A stretch of DNA of 61,013 nucleotides from Planctomycetota bacterium. GTDB lineage: Bacteria; Planctomycetota; Planctomycetia; Pirellulales; Pirellulaceae. This document shows, piece after piece, positions 1-8,579 of the stretch; within the stretch, counting starts at the first letter, position 1, and each line of letters opens with the position of its first letter. The notes under the pieces are model-generated. The model had not been told where the DNA came from, searched no databases, and saw only the letters and a list, made by a program, of their open reading frames with translations. The DNA is taken from assembly GCA_026692905.1 (NCBI GenBank), contig JAPLNL010000029.1, forward strand, positions 1-61,013. The letters run 5' to 3'. The position numbers were made by a program, and so were the translations under genes.

Positions 1-175
1 AAGAGTTTCGGTGTTAGTCGAGCGGTAAACTAAAACTTGATTTAGCACGACGCGCAAGCTAGTGACTTTGCTATCCAATTCACTAGCTTGCGCGTCGTGC
101 TAGGAGTAGAGAACCCGCCGCTCGCCTTACATAATCGCCGAAAGTCTTGACGACTTTCGCTACCCATCCGATTGT
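1..175. repeat. nested palindromic repeats at window start
   Basis: A perfect 21-bp inverted repeat lies at 44-64 and 81-101 (arm agcacgacgcgcaagctagtg, 16-nt loop). It sits between the separated halves of a second palindrome: 1-11 reads aagagtttcgg, and 135-172 carries the matching cgaaagtcttgacgactttc arm. Both families recur at 59.06-59.45 kb and the second also at 18.80 kb. A third motif, cgccgctcgcctta at 117-130, resembles short stretches near 3.28 and 51.53 kb. No coding region is visible here. Confidence 0.8.
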
Positions 176-185
176 AGCAGCGAGA

Positions 186-1484
186 CTATCGATCCGGGGC
201 CCACCAACTATCCAGTGTCTTTTTTAGCTCCAACACACTCTCGCTCTGTAAGCCTGCCAAGTTGTTCATTTCGGTCGGGTCGGAATCCAATTGATAGAGC
301 TCCGTTTCCGCTTTTGCTTCGACCGCCGTATTCGGAACAATCAGCTTCGTATTGCCATCAATCATCCAACGCCATCGCAAGCTTTTCTCAGGTCGGTCCA
401 AATCATTGGAGTTATGGGTGAAGCACTCGCCGAAAATTGCCTTTCGCGATGCAACCGCTTTTTCATCGAGCAGATTAATCCCGGGCAACGATGCGTCGAC
501 CGCTAGTCCAAGGGCGCTACGTAAAGTCGGCAGCAAGTCGATCGATTGTGCCAATTCGTCGGACATCCTCGCTGCAATTTTCTTGGGCCAATGAATCATG
601 ATGGGGGTTCGCACTCCACCATCATACTGCGATTGCTTGGACTTCGGCGCATAGCGAGTATTATCTCGACTCTGTATCCAACCATTGTCCGCAATGTAAA
701 CCACGATCGTGTTTTCTAGCTGTCCTCGTTCCTTGAGACCATCCAACAATTGTCCAACGGATTCGTCAAACCACTCGATCATGGCCCAATATCTCGCGAT
801 GTGAATCGAATCGGTTTTGCCTTTGTACTTTTCTAACAATCGGTCTGGCGGCGTATGTGGATCGTGGGGCAGCAATGGTGCGTACCAGACCATGAATGGG
901 CTCTTTGCCGCTATGCACTTGTCTATGAAGGAGGTAATGGGTTCCATCGTTTTGCGTCCGATAATTAGCCCATCATCGCCATGACGGCCACCTTTGGTCA
1001 TACCGTCGGTAAAACCGCCACGAGTGTAATCGCCTTGCCACCATTTTCCTGTTTGCAAGGATTGATAACCATTTTCTTTGAGGAGCCTGGGAAGAGTAAC
1101 ACATGCTTCCATGTGTTTGTTCATTCGTTCGCGACCTTCTTGAAAGAGGGGGGAGCGATTGAACTCGGCGTTGGTCATACCTTCTGGAATCGGTGGATCA
1201 TTTGAAGTGATTTTGTGTTGATGCGGATACATTCCAGTGATGATGCTGGCCAGACTTGGGCAGCATAGGCTGCTGGTCACGTATCCCCGTCGAAAAGTAA
1301 GACCGCTTTTTGCCAAGCGATCGATGTTTGGCGTTTGAACAACCTTGTGTCCCATAAAGCCGTAGTCGGTCCAGGCATGATCGTCGGAGATGATCATTAC
1401 AACGTTGGGCCGATCGTCAGCATTGCCTTTCGAGTTTCCCACGAACAAAAGACAAATAGCAACGATTTGAGCAAACGTTTTCAT
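186..1484 (-). CDS. secreted sulfatase (arylsulfatase family)
   Basis: Predicted periplasmic sulfatase of the formylglycine-dependent alkaline phosphatase-like superfamily, 432 aa, with a Sec signal peptide over about residues 1-22. The first metal-binding pair is D34-D35 (ISDDH). The signature region is SLCCPSLASIITG, so the residue converted to formylglycine would be C74, followed by P76 and S77; the usual Arg of C-x-P-S-R is Leu78. The TGKW segment (146-149) ends in Trp where many relatives have His. ADNGW (D266, N267) supplies further metal ligands. The substrate cannot be inferred. It is the first of several minus-strand genes with an oxidoreductase and an SUMF1-fold protein upstream, a common planctomycete setting. 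The ATG has no strong ribosome binding site. Confidence 0.92.
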   Translation of the reverse strand: MKTFAQIVAICLLFVGNSKGNADDRPNVVMIISDDHAWTDYGFMGHKVVQTPNIDRLAKSGLTFRRGYVTSSLCCPSLASIITGMYPHQHKITSNDPPIPEGMTNAEFNRSPLFQEGRERMNKHMEACVTLPRLLKENGYQSLQTGKWWQGDYTRGGFTDGMTKGGRHGDDGLIIGRKTMEPITSFIDKCIAAKSPFMVWYAPLLPHDPHTPPDRLLEKYKGKTDSIHIARYWAMIEWFDESVGQLLDGLKERGQLENTIVVYIADNGWIQSRDNTRYAPKSKQSQYDGGVRTPIMIHWPKKIAARMSDELAQSIDLLPTLRSALGLAVDASLPGINLLDEKAVASRKAIFGECFTHNSNDLDRPEKSLRWRWMIDGNTKLIVPNTAVEAKAETELYQLDSDPTEMNNLAGLQSESVLELKKTLDSWWAPDR

Positions 1485-1517
1485 GGGATTTCAATAAAAA
1501 GAAGGAGCGATTCGCAA

Positions 1518-1647
1518 TTGGTAACCCGTCGCGTGAGCGAGGAGCACTTCGTTTCACAGACAGTCGTAGGCAAACTGTCAAAGCAGAGTATGCCTTCGGC
1601 TGACTGTTTAACGACTAAATCAGTGAGCCCTGACGCTATTGGTTACC
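1518..1647. repeat. dispersed repeat, ggtaaccc family
   Basis: A motif at 1520-1543 (ggtaacccgtcgcgtgagcg and following) is followed at 1641-1647 by the inverted ggttacc. A second copy of the same architecture lies at 48169-48226. Read in one frame both copies give VTR(R/S)VSEE, which produces spurious short reading frames. It fills the spacer between the sulfatase and oxidoreductase genes. Confidence 0.7.
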
Positions 1648-1677
1648 AAAATAGCAGCCTCGAGTGGCTGCTATTTT
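1648..1677 (-). terminator. Rho-independent terminator, possibly bidirectional
   Basis: Perfect 12-bp stem aaaatagcagcc / ggctgctatttt with a 6-nt loop. On the minus strand the stem ends in TTTT just after the oxidoreductase gene that stops at 1719, so it fits termination of that transcript. The symmetric A/T ends could serve both directions. Confidence 0.7.
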
Positions 1678-1718
1678 CTATGGTATCGAAATTCTCAGCA
1701 AGGATGCCGATCTACACT

Positions 1719-3110
1719 TTATGCGTTCTCAGCGTATTCGCGATCGGTGATGATACCAGGTTGTGGGACCGGATACTTACCATTCTTGTCTGCTCGAACC
1801 GGGGCTGGACTGTTGTAAGTCATGTTCTCAATCCCAGGTGCGAACTCATGCGGGCTGTTCAACATCTGATTGTAAGTGACTTCCACTCCCGTGTGAGCTG
1901 CCATACGGCCCATACTGGTTACCACAGAAGCCTGGACGCCTCGCTCCACTTCGTTGTACGGCTCGTTGTCGCGGATGGCAGCAATGAGGTGATTCCATTC
2001 CAATTGGTAAGGGCTTGGTTCATTTGGCGGATACTGCCATTGCAAATTCGCTTTGGTCATCAACTGGCCGCTATAGATCTTGCACTTGGCAGGTGAGTGA
2101 GAAGCGGTCGAAATAACAGCTGATCCCTTGGTCCCGTGCGCGTAGCTCGCAAACTCATCTTTGCAGCCAGGAATGGTTCGGCCATTGACCATAAGCTTTG
2201 CACCATCCTCGAACGTGTATTCGATGGAATACGTGTCGAAGTTTTGATCCACGCATTCGTTACGATAGTGACGACCACCGCTCGCCTGAGCCTTGATTGG
2301 CCATGCATCCTTCATCCAGCAGCATTCATCGATGTTGTGAATCAAGAAGTCGCTGACAGCTCCGCCGCTTGCCCATAGGAATCCGTGGAAGCGATTGATT
2401 TGATACATCAATTCGCTCATGTCATCTGGCTTTTTCTCTGTGGCCGCTGAGCCGGTTGGTCCTGCCATGCGATAGGCTCGCATCAACATGATATCGCCGA
2501 TTTCGCCACCCTTGATTCGGCGATACAGTTCACCGCGAGCATCGCAGTGACGGCACATCAGTCCGATACCAACCTTCAAGTTCTTTTCAACAGAAAGCTT
2601 TCCAAGCTCAAGCATCTTTCGGCTTGAAGGGCCGTCTGCTGTGACCGGCTTTTCCATGAAGACATTCAGTCCTTTGGAAATGGCATATTCAAATTGAACC
2701 CAACGGAATGCACACGGCGTTGCCATGACAACAATGTCGCCAGGTCGCAAGCAATCCATCGCCTTTTTGTAACCATCAAAATCAACGAACTGCTTGTCCG
2801 GCGACACTTTGACCTTGTCTGGGAACTGAGCCTTGAGACTTTCGTAGCAAGCCTTGAGTTTGTAATCGAACACGTCAGCCATCGCGACCAATTCGACAGG
2901 GCCATTGTTGACGGTCAATGCATTCGCTGCAGCGCCGGAGCCGCGTCCTCCGCAGCCAACCAGGGCAACTCGGATCGTGTTGTCTTCACCGGCGTGCACG
3001 CTTCGCGATAGATTTGAGGCCACTACGCCGGCTGTTGCGGCAACACCGGTGCTTTTCAAAAAGGAACGACGACTTGCGTCATTCGAAGAGACTGTCTCTT
3101 GGTGGGTCAT
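1719..3110 (-). CDS. Tat-exported Gfo/Idh/MocA family oxidoreductase
   Basis: 463-aa NAD(P)-dependent dehydrogenase-like protein of the Gfo/Idh/MocA superfamily, members of which usually act on sugars or inositols. A twin-arginine signal is at R14-R15 (SRRSFLKS) with a hydrophobic stretch to about residue 40, so export in folded form is expected. The Rossmann loop VGCGGRGSGA is at 51-60, and the superfamily EKP motif is at residues 153-155 with K154. The start is well supported: the minus strand reads AGGAG six bases before the ATG. A terminator-like hairpin follows the stop. Exported planctomycete members of this family are common; the substrate here is unknown. Confidence 0.93.
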   Translation of the reverse strand: MTHQETVSSNDASRRSFLKSTGVAATAGVVASNLSRSVHAGEDNTIRVALVGCGGRGSGAAANALTVNNGPVELVAMADVFDYKLKACYESLKAQFPDKVKVSPDKQFVDFDGYKKAMDCLRPGDIVVMATPCAFRWVQFEYAISKGLNVFMEKPVTADGPSSRKMLELGKLSVEKNLKVGIGLMCRHCDARGELYRRIKGGEIGDIMLMRAYRMAGPTGSAATEKKPDDMSELMYQINRFHGFLWASGGAVSDFLIHNIDECCWMKDAWPIKAQASGGRHYRNECVDQNFDTYSIEYTFEDGAKLMVNGRTIPGCKDEFASYAHGTKGSAVISTASHSPAKCKIYSGQLMTKANLQWQYPPNEPSPYQLEWNHLIAAIRDNEPYNEVERGVQASVVTSMGRMAAHTGVEVTYNQMLNSPHEFAPGIENMTYNSPAPVRADKNGKYPVPQPGIITDREYAENA

Positions 3111-3211
3111 GGTTAGCTCCTGAAATTAGGACATGGAAAGGAAGGAAGGGGGAGTGAATCGTTTGTTGGAGTACACTAAGGCTATTGGCAGACCTAGATC
3201 TACCGTAGGAT

Positions 3212-3255
3212 GGGACCATTGTCCCGTCCGTTTATTCGTTCGGGACAATGGTCCC
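3212..3255. repeat. 15-bp perfect hairpin between genes
   Basis: gggaccattgtcccg (3212-3226) and cgggacaatggtccc (3241-3255) are perfectly complementary with a 14-nt loop. It lies just downstream of the SUMF1-like gene on the minus strand. No T-run follows on either strand, so it is better described as a palindromic repeat than as a standard terminator. Confidence 0.75.
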
Positions 3256-3290
3256 AAACTACAACTAGTAGTTTCCGTCCTGCCGCTCGC

Positions 3291-4379
3291 CTAGCGTTCA
3301 AGCGGAACCGCTCGTTCTTTCATTACTGGCAACGACGCTTCCCAGTAGGCTTTTTTCTCTTCGTCGCTAGGTTCTTGCAACGGGCGGACGACACGAAAAC
3401 CGACATGCAACGCATCGGTCAAGTACCAAATGCTTACCGGGATTTGCGGGTCTTGTTGGATCCAATCCTCTGTCGAACCTTCGCGGGCTGCGCTGCGGCA
3501 TTCCGCCGCCGACTTGTCCCAGCCGCCGCCTCGAACCGTTCGTGGATAGAGTGTCTGAGGTATCAAAAGCGGATTGGTGTTCTTCAGTTGATCAATCGGA
3601 TAGCCTTCAGGGATATGCTGATCAAGCACCCATTCTGCGACGTTGCCGTGCATGTCATGCAGGCCCCACGGGTTCGGCTTCTTTTGGCCAACTTCGCGGT
3701 AACCTTCTTCTACGTTGTCTGCAAACCAAGCGTACTCGCCCAATTTTTCAGGATCGTCGCCAAACGAGTAGGCCGTGTTTGTGCCTGCGCGGCATGCGTA
3801 CTCCCACTCGGCTTCGGTCGGCAATCGGTAGTAACGCCCCGTCTTGGCGGACAACCACTTGCAATACGTCCTCGCAGCATGCTGAGTCATGCAAATCGCT
3901 GGAAAGCGACCTTTGCCCATTCCAAACGACATATCGGTATATGGTTTGGTCGGCTGGCTCTTCTGGAACGCGTCGGCAATGGTGTCGCGTGGAGTCGCTG
4001 CGACTTTGTTTACGGTGCGTGAAAACACGTCAAGGTCCGACATCCAGACGTCGTAGGCCTCCCAAGTCATCTCGCATTTGGCCATCCAAAATGGAGACAC
4101 TTCAACGGGATGCAATGGTCCTTCGTCGGTGTTCCGATCGGCTTCGGTCTCCGGGCTTCCCATCAAGAACTTGCCGCCAGGAATCGGAATCATTTCGATC
4201 TTGGCATTGGTGTGCTCAATTAACTCCACGTATTTCTTCATCTCCTCTGGCTTGCTCGCAACCGAGTCTTTGACAGGAAGAATTCGACCGGAGTCATCGG
4301 CGGTAAGTGAACTGAGCCATGAAGTGCATATCGTGACGATGGTCGCGACTTTCAAAACTCGTTGACGATTTATTTGCAT
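3291..4379 (-). CDS. SUMF1/FGE-fold secreted protein lacking one active-site Cys
   Basis: 362 aa with an N-terminal signal (about 1-27) and one formylglycine-generating-enzyme-type domain: PGGKFLMGS near 67-75, LPTEAEWEYACR at 187-198, HDMHGNVAEW at 241-250 and RGGGW at 283-287. In genuine FGE a Cys pair follows this last motif (RGGSW-x-C-x4-C). Here the first position is K289 and only C294 remains, so sulfatase-activating oxidase activity is unlikely despite the sulfatase gene nearby. Such proteins may bind ligands or serve other enzymes of the fold. The start has a weak ribosome binding site. It is the gene upstream of the oxidoreductase, separated by a hairpin. Confidence 0.9.
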   Translation of the reverse strand: MQINRQRVLKVATIVTICTSWLSSLTADDSGRILPVKDSVASKPEEMKKYVELIEHTNAKIEMIPIPGGKFLMGSPETEADRNTDEGPLHPVEVSPFWMAKCEMTWEAYDVWMSDLDVFSRTVNKVAATPRDTIADAFQKSQPTKPYTDMSFGMGKGRFPAICMTQHAARTYCKWLSAKTGRYYRLPTEAEWEYACRAGTNTAYSFGDDPEKLGEYAWFADNVEEGYREVGQKKPNPWGLHDMHGNVAEWVLDQHIPEGYPIDQLKNTNPLLIPQTLYPRTVRGGGWDKSAAECRSAAREGSTEDWIQQDPQIPVSIWYLTDALHVGFRVVRPLQEPSDEEKKAYWEASLPVMKERAVPLER

Positions 4380-4424
4380 AGTTGAAGTGATGTTTTACTG
4401 GATGATCGGAAGCGTTTGAGTTGC

Positions 4425-4480
4425 GGGCGCTAGCCGCGACTCGGTTTCCCTTTACTCGATGGTTGTCGCGGCTAGCGCCC
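4425..4480. repeat. gggcgctagccgcgac palindrome
   Basis: Perfect 16-bp inverted repeat (4425-4440 and 4465-4480, 24-nt loop) between the SUMF1-like gene and the DUF1080 gene. Related copies are at 55625-55678 (two mismatches between arms) and, more degenerate, near 51556-51575. Confidence 0.8.
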
Positions 4481-4528
4481 TCGGCTCAGTCCACTGCATT
4501 GGCGTTCCTAATATGGGAAGTAACGCTT

Positions 4529-5962
4529 CTATTTCGCTATGGATCGGATATCGACATTGCGGAAACGAACAGGGTCACCATGGCCAGCAAAGCCAACGTG
4601 ACCACTCTTGCGATCTTTGCCTGGATGTGGGCTCTTTGCCATATACTCGGTGACCGTCGCAACGTCTGTTTCAAGGATCCGTGTGCCATTCAATTCGACA
4701 ATAATCGTCGAGCCTGAGACAGTTACGACTTCGTGATTCCATTGTCCCTGAGGACGAAGGAAGCCACGTTTCGCGGCAGCTATGCCATAAGCACTGCCAT
4801 GGGCTTGGCGAGGATCAATTTTTGCATACTTCGCGTCCCCGTCGTCGAGGACCTGCAATTCGGTCATAGCAACATATGCCCCATCATCCGACCGAGTCTC
4901 TTTGGGCATCGCATCGATTTCCTCTTTGCTCGGATATCGCATGACTAGGCCGTTGTTTCCACCTGGGGGTAATTGAAAGTCGACTCGCATCACATAGTCG
5001 CTAAACGACTTCTCGCTAACGAGCGTTCCACCTTTGCCAGGTAGGCACTGAATGGCTCCGTCAACGACCGAATAATTGTCGACTGCTCCCTTCCAGCCAG
5101 CGAGGTCCTTTCCATTAAACAATGGGACAAACTTTTCCAAGGTCGTCGTGTTAATGGACGAGGTTGTGGTCGCGGTCGTTGGATTGGTAGTCGTTTTGGT
5201 AACGGTGGTTGTAGTTACTACAGGTAGTCCTTCCTCCTCGGATTTCCTCAACAGGTCATTCGCTTCGTCGGCGTTGAACTCCTTTAGCTTCAAGTTACGC
5301 CAGCGGATTTCGGCACCGTGGGTTTGCAATTGGATTGGACCTTTTGCATTGAGCGGTTCGCCCTTCGCAAAAAAGTTCGCTAACCGTTCGTGATTGACCA
5401 CGCATTTGCCATTGAGCCAAACACTGCATCGTTCTCCGATGAGTCGAATCCGCATGGCGTTCCATTCCCCTACCGGTTTGTCGGCTCGAACCAGAGGGTC
5501 CTTTCCGCTGTAGGTGGGCGGGTTGTTCCAAAGGCCACCGCTTCCTTTTTCATTGCCGTTTGGCTTGTTGTTTTCTGCGTTCGGGTCCCAAATCTGAACT
5601 TGTGGAACACCTCGCAAATAGACACCGGAATCCGAGCCAGGGACGATCCAATATTCAAAGGAAAACTCAAAGTCTGCGAAGTCTTGATTGGTGGTCAGAA
5701 ACGCGCCATGTCCGTCGCTGACAATGACATCGCCTTCGATCTTCCAATGGTCTTTGATGTCTTGGTTCCATTTGGTCTTCTGTTGCTCCGAGACGGTGTC
5801 CCATTTGGTCGGGTCAGTCGTGTCGCGGCCATGCCAATTGCTGAAGTCCTTGCCGTTAAACAATTGGACATCATCGGCAAATCCATGGCTAGAAAATCCA
5901 GAGAAGATCGATGCCGCTGAGAGGAAGCACGCGCAAGCAGAGAGGAGTACGTTTTTTTTCAT
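4529..5962 (-). CDS. secreted two-domain DUF1080 protein
   Basis: 477 aa with a signal peptide (MKKNVLLSACACFLSAAS) and two DUF1080 (concanavalin-like, 3-keto-disaccharide hydrolase family) domains, each opening with the hallmark LFNGKD: VQLFNGKDFSNW at about 32-43 and PLFNGKDLAGW near 282. A Thr-rich linker of roughly 25 residues joins them. The ATG at 5962 is chosen over a longer frame because it overlaps the stop of the upstream radical SAM gene as ATGA, implying translational coupling, and puts the signal at the true N terminus. The family is linked to glycan or glycoside turnover at the planctomycete cell surface; the precise substrate is unknown. Confidence 0.9.
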   Translation of the reverse strand: MKKNVLLSACACFLSAASIFSGFSSHGFADDVQLFNGKDFSNWHGRDTTDPTKWDTVSEQQKTKWNQDIKDHWKIEGDVIVSDGHGAFLTTNQDFADFEFSFEYWIVPGSDSGVYLRGVPQVQIWDPNAENNKPNGNEKGSGGLWNNPPTYSGKDPLVRADKPVGEWNAMRIRLIGERCSVWLNGKCVVNHERLANFFAKGEPLNAKGPIQLQTHGAEIRWRNLKLKEFNADEANDLLRKSEEEGLPVVTTTTVTKTTTNPTTATTTSSINTTTLEKFVPLFNGKDLAGWKGAVDNYSVVDGAIQCLPGKGGTLVSEKSFSDYVMRVDFQLPPGGNNGLVMRYPSKEEIDAMPKETRSDDGAYVAMTELQVLDDGDAKYAKIDPRQAHGSAYGIAAAKRGFLRPQGQWNHEVVTVSGSTIIVELNGTRILETDVATVTEYMAKSPHPGKDRKSGHVGFAGHGDPVRFRNVDIRSIAK

Positions 5963-7287
5963 CGTGGTGAGGCAGGAGTTTGGGTGGCAAGCGTAGGGGA
6001 ATACAATCGAGGTTCGCTGCAACACGATTCCGAGGAATCGGCTGGAATGCTTTTTAACGCATCTGGGTCAACCCAGTCTTTTGCGTCGAAGTTCCTAGTG
6101 TAAGTACCGTAGTCGTGAAATGCATACCATTTTGCCAAACGATATGCCCAAGAACGTTCCGGAATTTCTGCGCCCGGCACATATTGGCTCCGTCTCGGCG
6201 TGATCGCAGCGATTTCTTGAAGGGCAGTTTGCCGAATCGTTGAGTCTTTTGCACCATGTTTCGCCGCCAAGGTCTCCAAAAGGTCTGGTCGTTCCAAAAC
6301 AACGCACCCACGGGTGTGTTTTGAAACGGTCTCCCGGAAATCCCTAAGAAATTCGCTTTGCTGAAAAACCTCTTTGAGCGGTCTACCATCATGGATCGAC
6401 TCCTTGGCCAGTTGGATGATCGGGCAAGGCTCGATGTGGCCACCTGGACCGATATGGTGGGTAAAGCCGGTGACAGCAGGACATAGTGCACGTCCTTTTC
6501 CATCGTGATACGCATCGATAACAATAATCGGCTTCTTGACTCGCGTGCTGACGACAAACTCACGAACCCGCGCGAGCTCAGCAGTATCCAATGCAAGTTC
6601 GGGTGAGCTTTCTGGTCCGACCACGCGAAATACGTGAAACCAGCAATACATAACTCCCATCTCAACCAACCGATCGACCCACGCGTCGTTCAGCGAATCG
6701 TCGATGTTGCTCTTGCAGACGCTCGTGCAAACGCCAGTCATCACTTTATTGTTGAGGCAGTTCTGGAGCCCTTCCATCGTCTTGCTCAAAACACCGTCGC
6801 GTCCACGACGAGTATCGCTCACAATTTGCGATCCCTCGACACTGATCAGCGGCGTTACATTTCCAAGCTCCCTCAGCCGCTTCGCGACCTCATCGGTGAT
6901 GAAGTGCCCGTTGGTAAAGACTTGGAAATAAGCGTCGGGGTGGGCAGCTAGAATGTCCAGCAACTCTTTGTGCATGAACGGTTCGCCACCAAGGATGCCA
7001 AAGAACGAATTGCCCATCGCCTTGGCTTCGTTGAGCGTTTTGTTCATGGCGGCGAAGTCGATTTTGGTTTGCTTGGCGGCAACGTCGACCCAACAACCTT
7101 GGCATCGCAAATTGCAAGTGTTGATGATGGAAATGTAAAGAAACGGAGGGAAGAACTCACCTCGTTTCAATCGCGACTTGTGCTTCTGAACACTCCGCAG
7201 ACCTTTGAAGCCCGCGAGGTAAGCGAGTTTGAACAGCAATCGCTTGTCGGTCTCGAGAAGCAAACGTTTAGCAAGCTTGAGGTACAT
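5959..7287 (-). CDS. radical SAM protein
   Basis: 442-aa cytoplasmic radical S-adenosylmethionine enzyme. The 4Fe-4S motif CxxxCxxC is C58-N-L-R-C62-Q-G-C65, after ISIINT. FGILGGEPFMH supplies the GGE SAM-contact motif. Later Cys residues (GGHIEPCP, HTRGCVVL) suggest an auxiliary cluster region, but a full SPASM pattern is not clear by eye. The gene is coupled by a 4-bp ATGA overlap to the secreted DUF1080 gene. A maturase or modifying role for that protein or its pathway is conceivable, but this is inference from position only. Confidence 0.9.
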   Translation of the reverse strand: MYLKLAKRLLLETDKRLLFKLAYLAGFKGLRSVQKHKSRLKRGEFFPPFLYISIINTCNLRCQGCWVDVAAKQTKIDFAAMNKTLNEAKAMGNSFFGILGGEPFMHKELLDILAAHPDAYFQVFTNGHFITDEVAKRLRELGNVTPLISVEGSQIVSDTRRGRDGVLSKTMEGLQNCLNNKVMTGVCTSVCKSNIDDSLNDAWVDRLVEMGVMYCWFHVFRVVGPESSPELALDTAELARVREFVVSTRVKKPIIVIDAYHDGKGRALCPAVTGFTHHIGPGGHIEPCPIIQLAKESIHDGRPLKEVFQQSEFLRDFRETVSKHTRGCVVLERPDLLETLAAKHGAKDSTIRQTALQEIAAITPRRSQYVPGAEIPERSWAYRLAKWYAFHDYGTYTRNFDAKDWVDPDALKSIPADSSESCCSEPRLYSPTLATQTPASPR

Positions 7288-7686
7288 TCAATTCAATCGC
7301 GTTGAGGGCAGGTGTTTCCAATTGGCCACCACCCGAACTGCACGGGCCCAGCCATAGCAACAGTTTACCAGCAATTTGCATGGAAATGGACTGTCAATTG
7401 GGGATCGATTGGTCAAAGTCTTGCATTTGCGGACAATTTCCGCAGAGTTGCTGGTTTCGAGAGAAACCAGTCACGGGAGAGGAGCCGGTTTCTCGGGAGA
7501 GGAGCAGGTTTCTCGGGAGGGCGAGGCTCCTGCCGAGCCAGGGTTGCAATGGTTCGGCAGGAGCCTCACCCTCCCGAGCAACGAATTGCTGAGGTAAACT
7601 CGTTGGAAACATGTTTACAGCGGTGGCCTCACCCTCCCAAGCAACGAATTGCTTAGGTAGACTCGACAACGCATTTGAGCCTCAAA
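7288..7686. repeat. repeat-filled spacer with 25-bp palindrome
   Basis: No gene is seen in this 399-bp spacer. A 20-bp unit (cgggagaggagcnggtttct) is tandemly repeated from 7474 to about 7513. A 25-bp inverted repeat follows (7512-7536 and 7554-7578, one mismatch), centred on gcgaggctcctgccga. The segment ccctcc(c/a)gagcaacgaattgct recurs twice between 7571 and 7655. On the minus strand it reads as repeated AREGEAPAEP-like peptide, which is a repeat translation and not a protein. Confidence 0.75.
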
Positions 7687-8466
7687 CTAGCTCCGTTTCA
7701 AAAGCGTTTCGGCCCATTTGGATTCTTCTTCCGTAAGCGGCGGATTCAATGGTCGTGTGTAGTCGGTGGCATAGTACCGTCCATCGCGATAGCAAGCGTC
7801 GATAATAGGCTGCAATTCCAGCACCACATCCCGATCCTGATTGCGAAGTGGGATCGCAATGTTGGGAAGCTTTTCCTGCAGCTGGATTCCAATTCCGGCA
7901 GCTACCCAGGGTCGATTCACTCGTCGAATGCAAATTTTGTAGGGGGCTTGATGGGCTTTTGGCCACTCCTCTTCCGGCATTGCCAAGACAAACTCGCCGC
8001 ACCTGAGCAAATCGATTTCCACCAAGTTCACCATTCCTTGGATGTACTCCGATTGTTTCTTGCGATAAGCTGCCCGGCCTGCCGGCATCGTTTTATTGAC
8101 GGGACTTAGAAGCTCGATGACCGTTACCACGCGATTGCCACTACCTGAGTCTATGATCTCCAGACGACGTTGGGGAGGTGACTCCATTGGAATCGGTACT
8201 TCGAACGGATCAGCAACCGCAACATTCGATGGTTCAGACAGAAGCTCGCCAAATGGAGCTGGCCGTTCGACAACACTAACATCTGGGTAAACAACCCGCA
8301 CGCGTCCATCGTCTGTCTCAACGGCTAAGCTCTCTTCTACACGAGCTAGGAGCTCTGCGGGAAGTTGATTGTTGAGTTGTTGTTTGGCGTAAACCATAAA
8401 TGTGGAATGGACATCTTGCCAGTTCCGTTCCAAATAGGGATCCATGCCAGGAAATGGACTTTTCAT
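7687..8466 (-). CDS. DUF4058 family protein
   Basis: 259 aa, no signal peptide. The opening SPFPGMDPYLER and the W-x-D-V-H segment are characteristic of DUF4058, a family frequent in planctomycetes and cyanobacteria with no established function. VVTVIELLSPVNK and a following basic stretch (AYRKKQSEY) resemble the core of the PD-(D/E)XK-like restriction-endonuclease fold, but I cannot confirm that by eye. It is isolated between a repeat-rich spacer and a pair of secreted-protein genes. Confidence 0.85.
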   Translation of the reverse strand: MKSPFPGMDPYLERNWQDVHSTFMVYAKQQLNNQLPAELLARVEESLAVETDDGRVRVVYPDVSVVERPAPFGELLSEPSNVAVADPFEVPIPMESPPQRRLEIIDSGSGNRVVTVIELLSPVNKTMPAGRAAYRKKQSEYIQGMVNLVEIDLLRCGEFVLAMPEEEWPKAHQAPYKICIRRVNRPWVAAGIGIQLQEKLPNIAIPLRNQDRDVVLELQPIIDACYRDGRYYATDYTRPLNPPLTEEESKWAETLLKRS

Positions 8467-8579
8467 AAGAAACTCAATGAGCTCCAGTTCGTGTCAAAGT
8501 CGTTCAGGAATACTTTCATTGTATCCGGCAGGCGGCGACGTCGCGAACAAAGGGAAAAATCCACCGGGGTGCTAAATCA

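Noticed and set aside
1335-2096. 253-codon plus-strand frame opposite the oxidoreductase 3' end
   Set aside because: It is antisense to a clear Gfo/Idh/MocA gene, has no family features and includes the terminator and repeat.
3210-4022. 270-codon plus-strand frame opposite the SUMF1-like gene
   Set aside because: Antisense to well-conserved FGE-fold motifs and begins inside the 3212-3255 hairpin.
7394-7669. 91-codon minus-strand frame with AREGEAPAEP repeats
   Set aside because: Entirely within tandem and palindromic repeats; the peptide repeats follow the DNA repeat.
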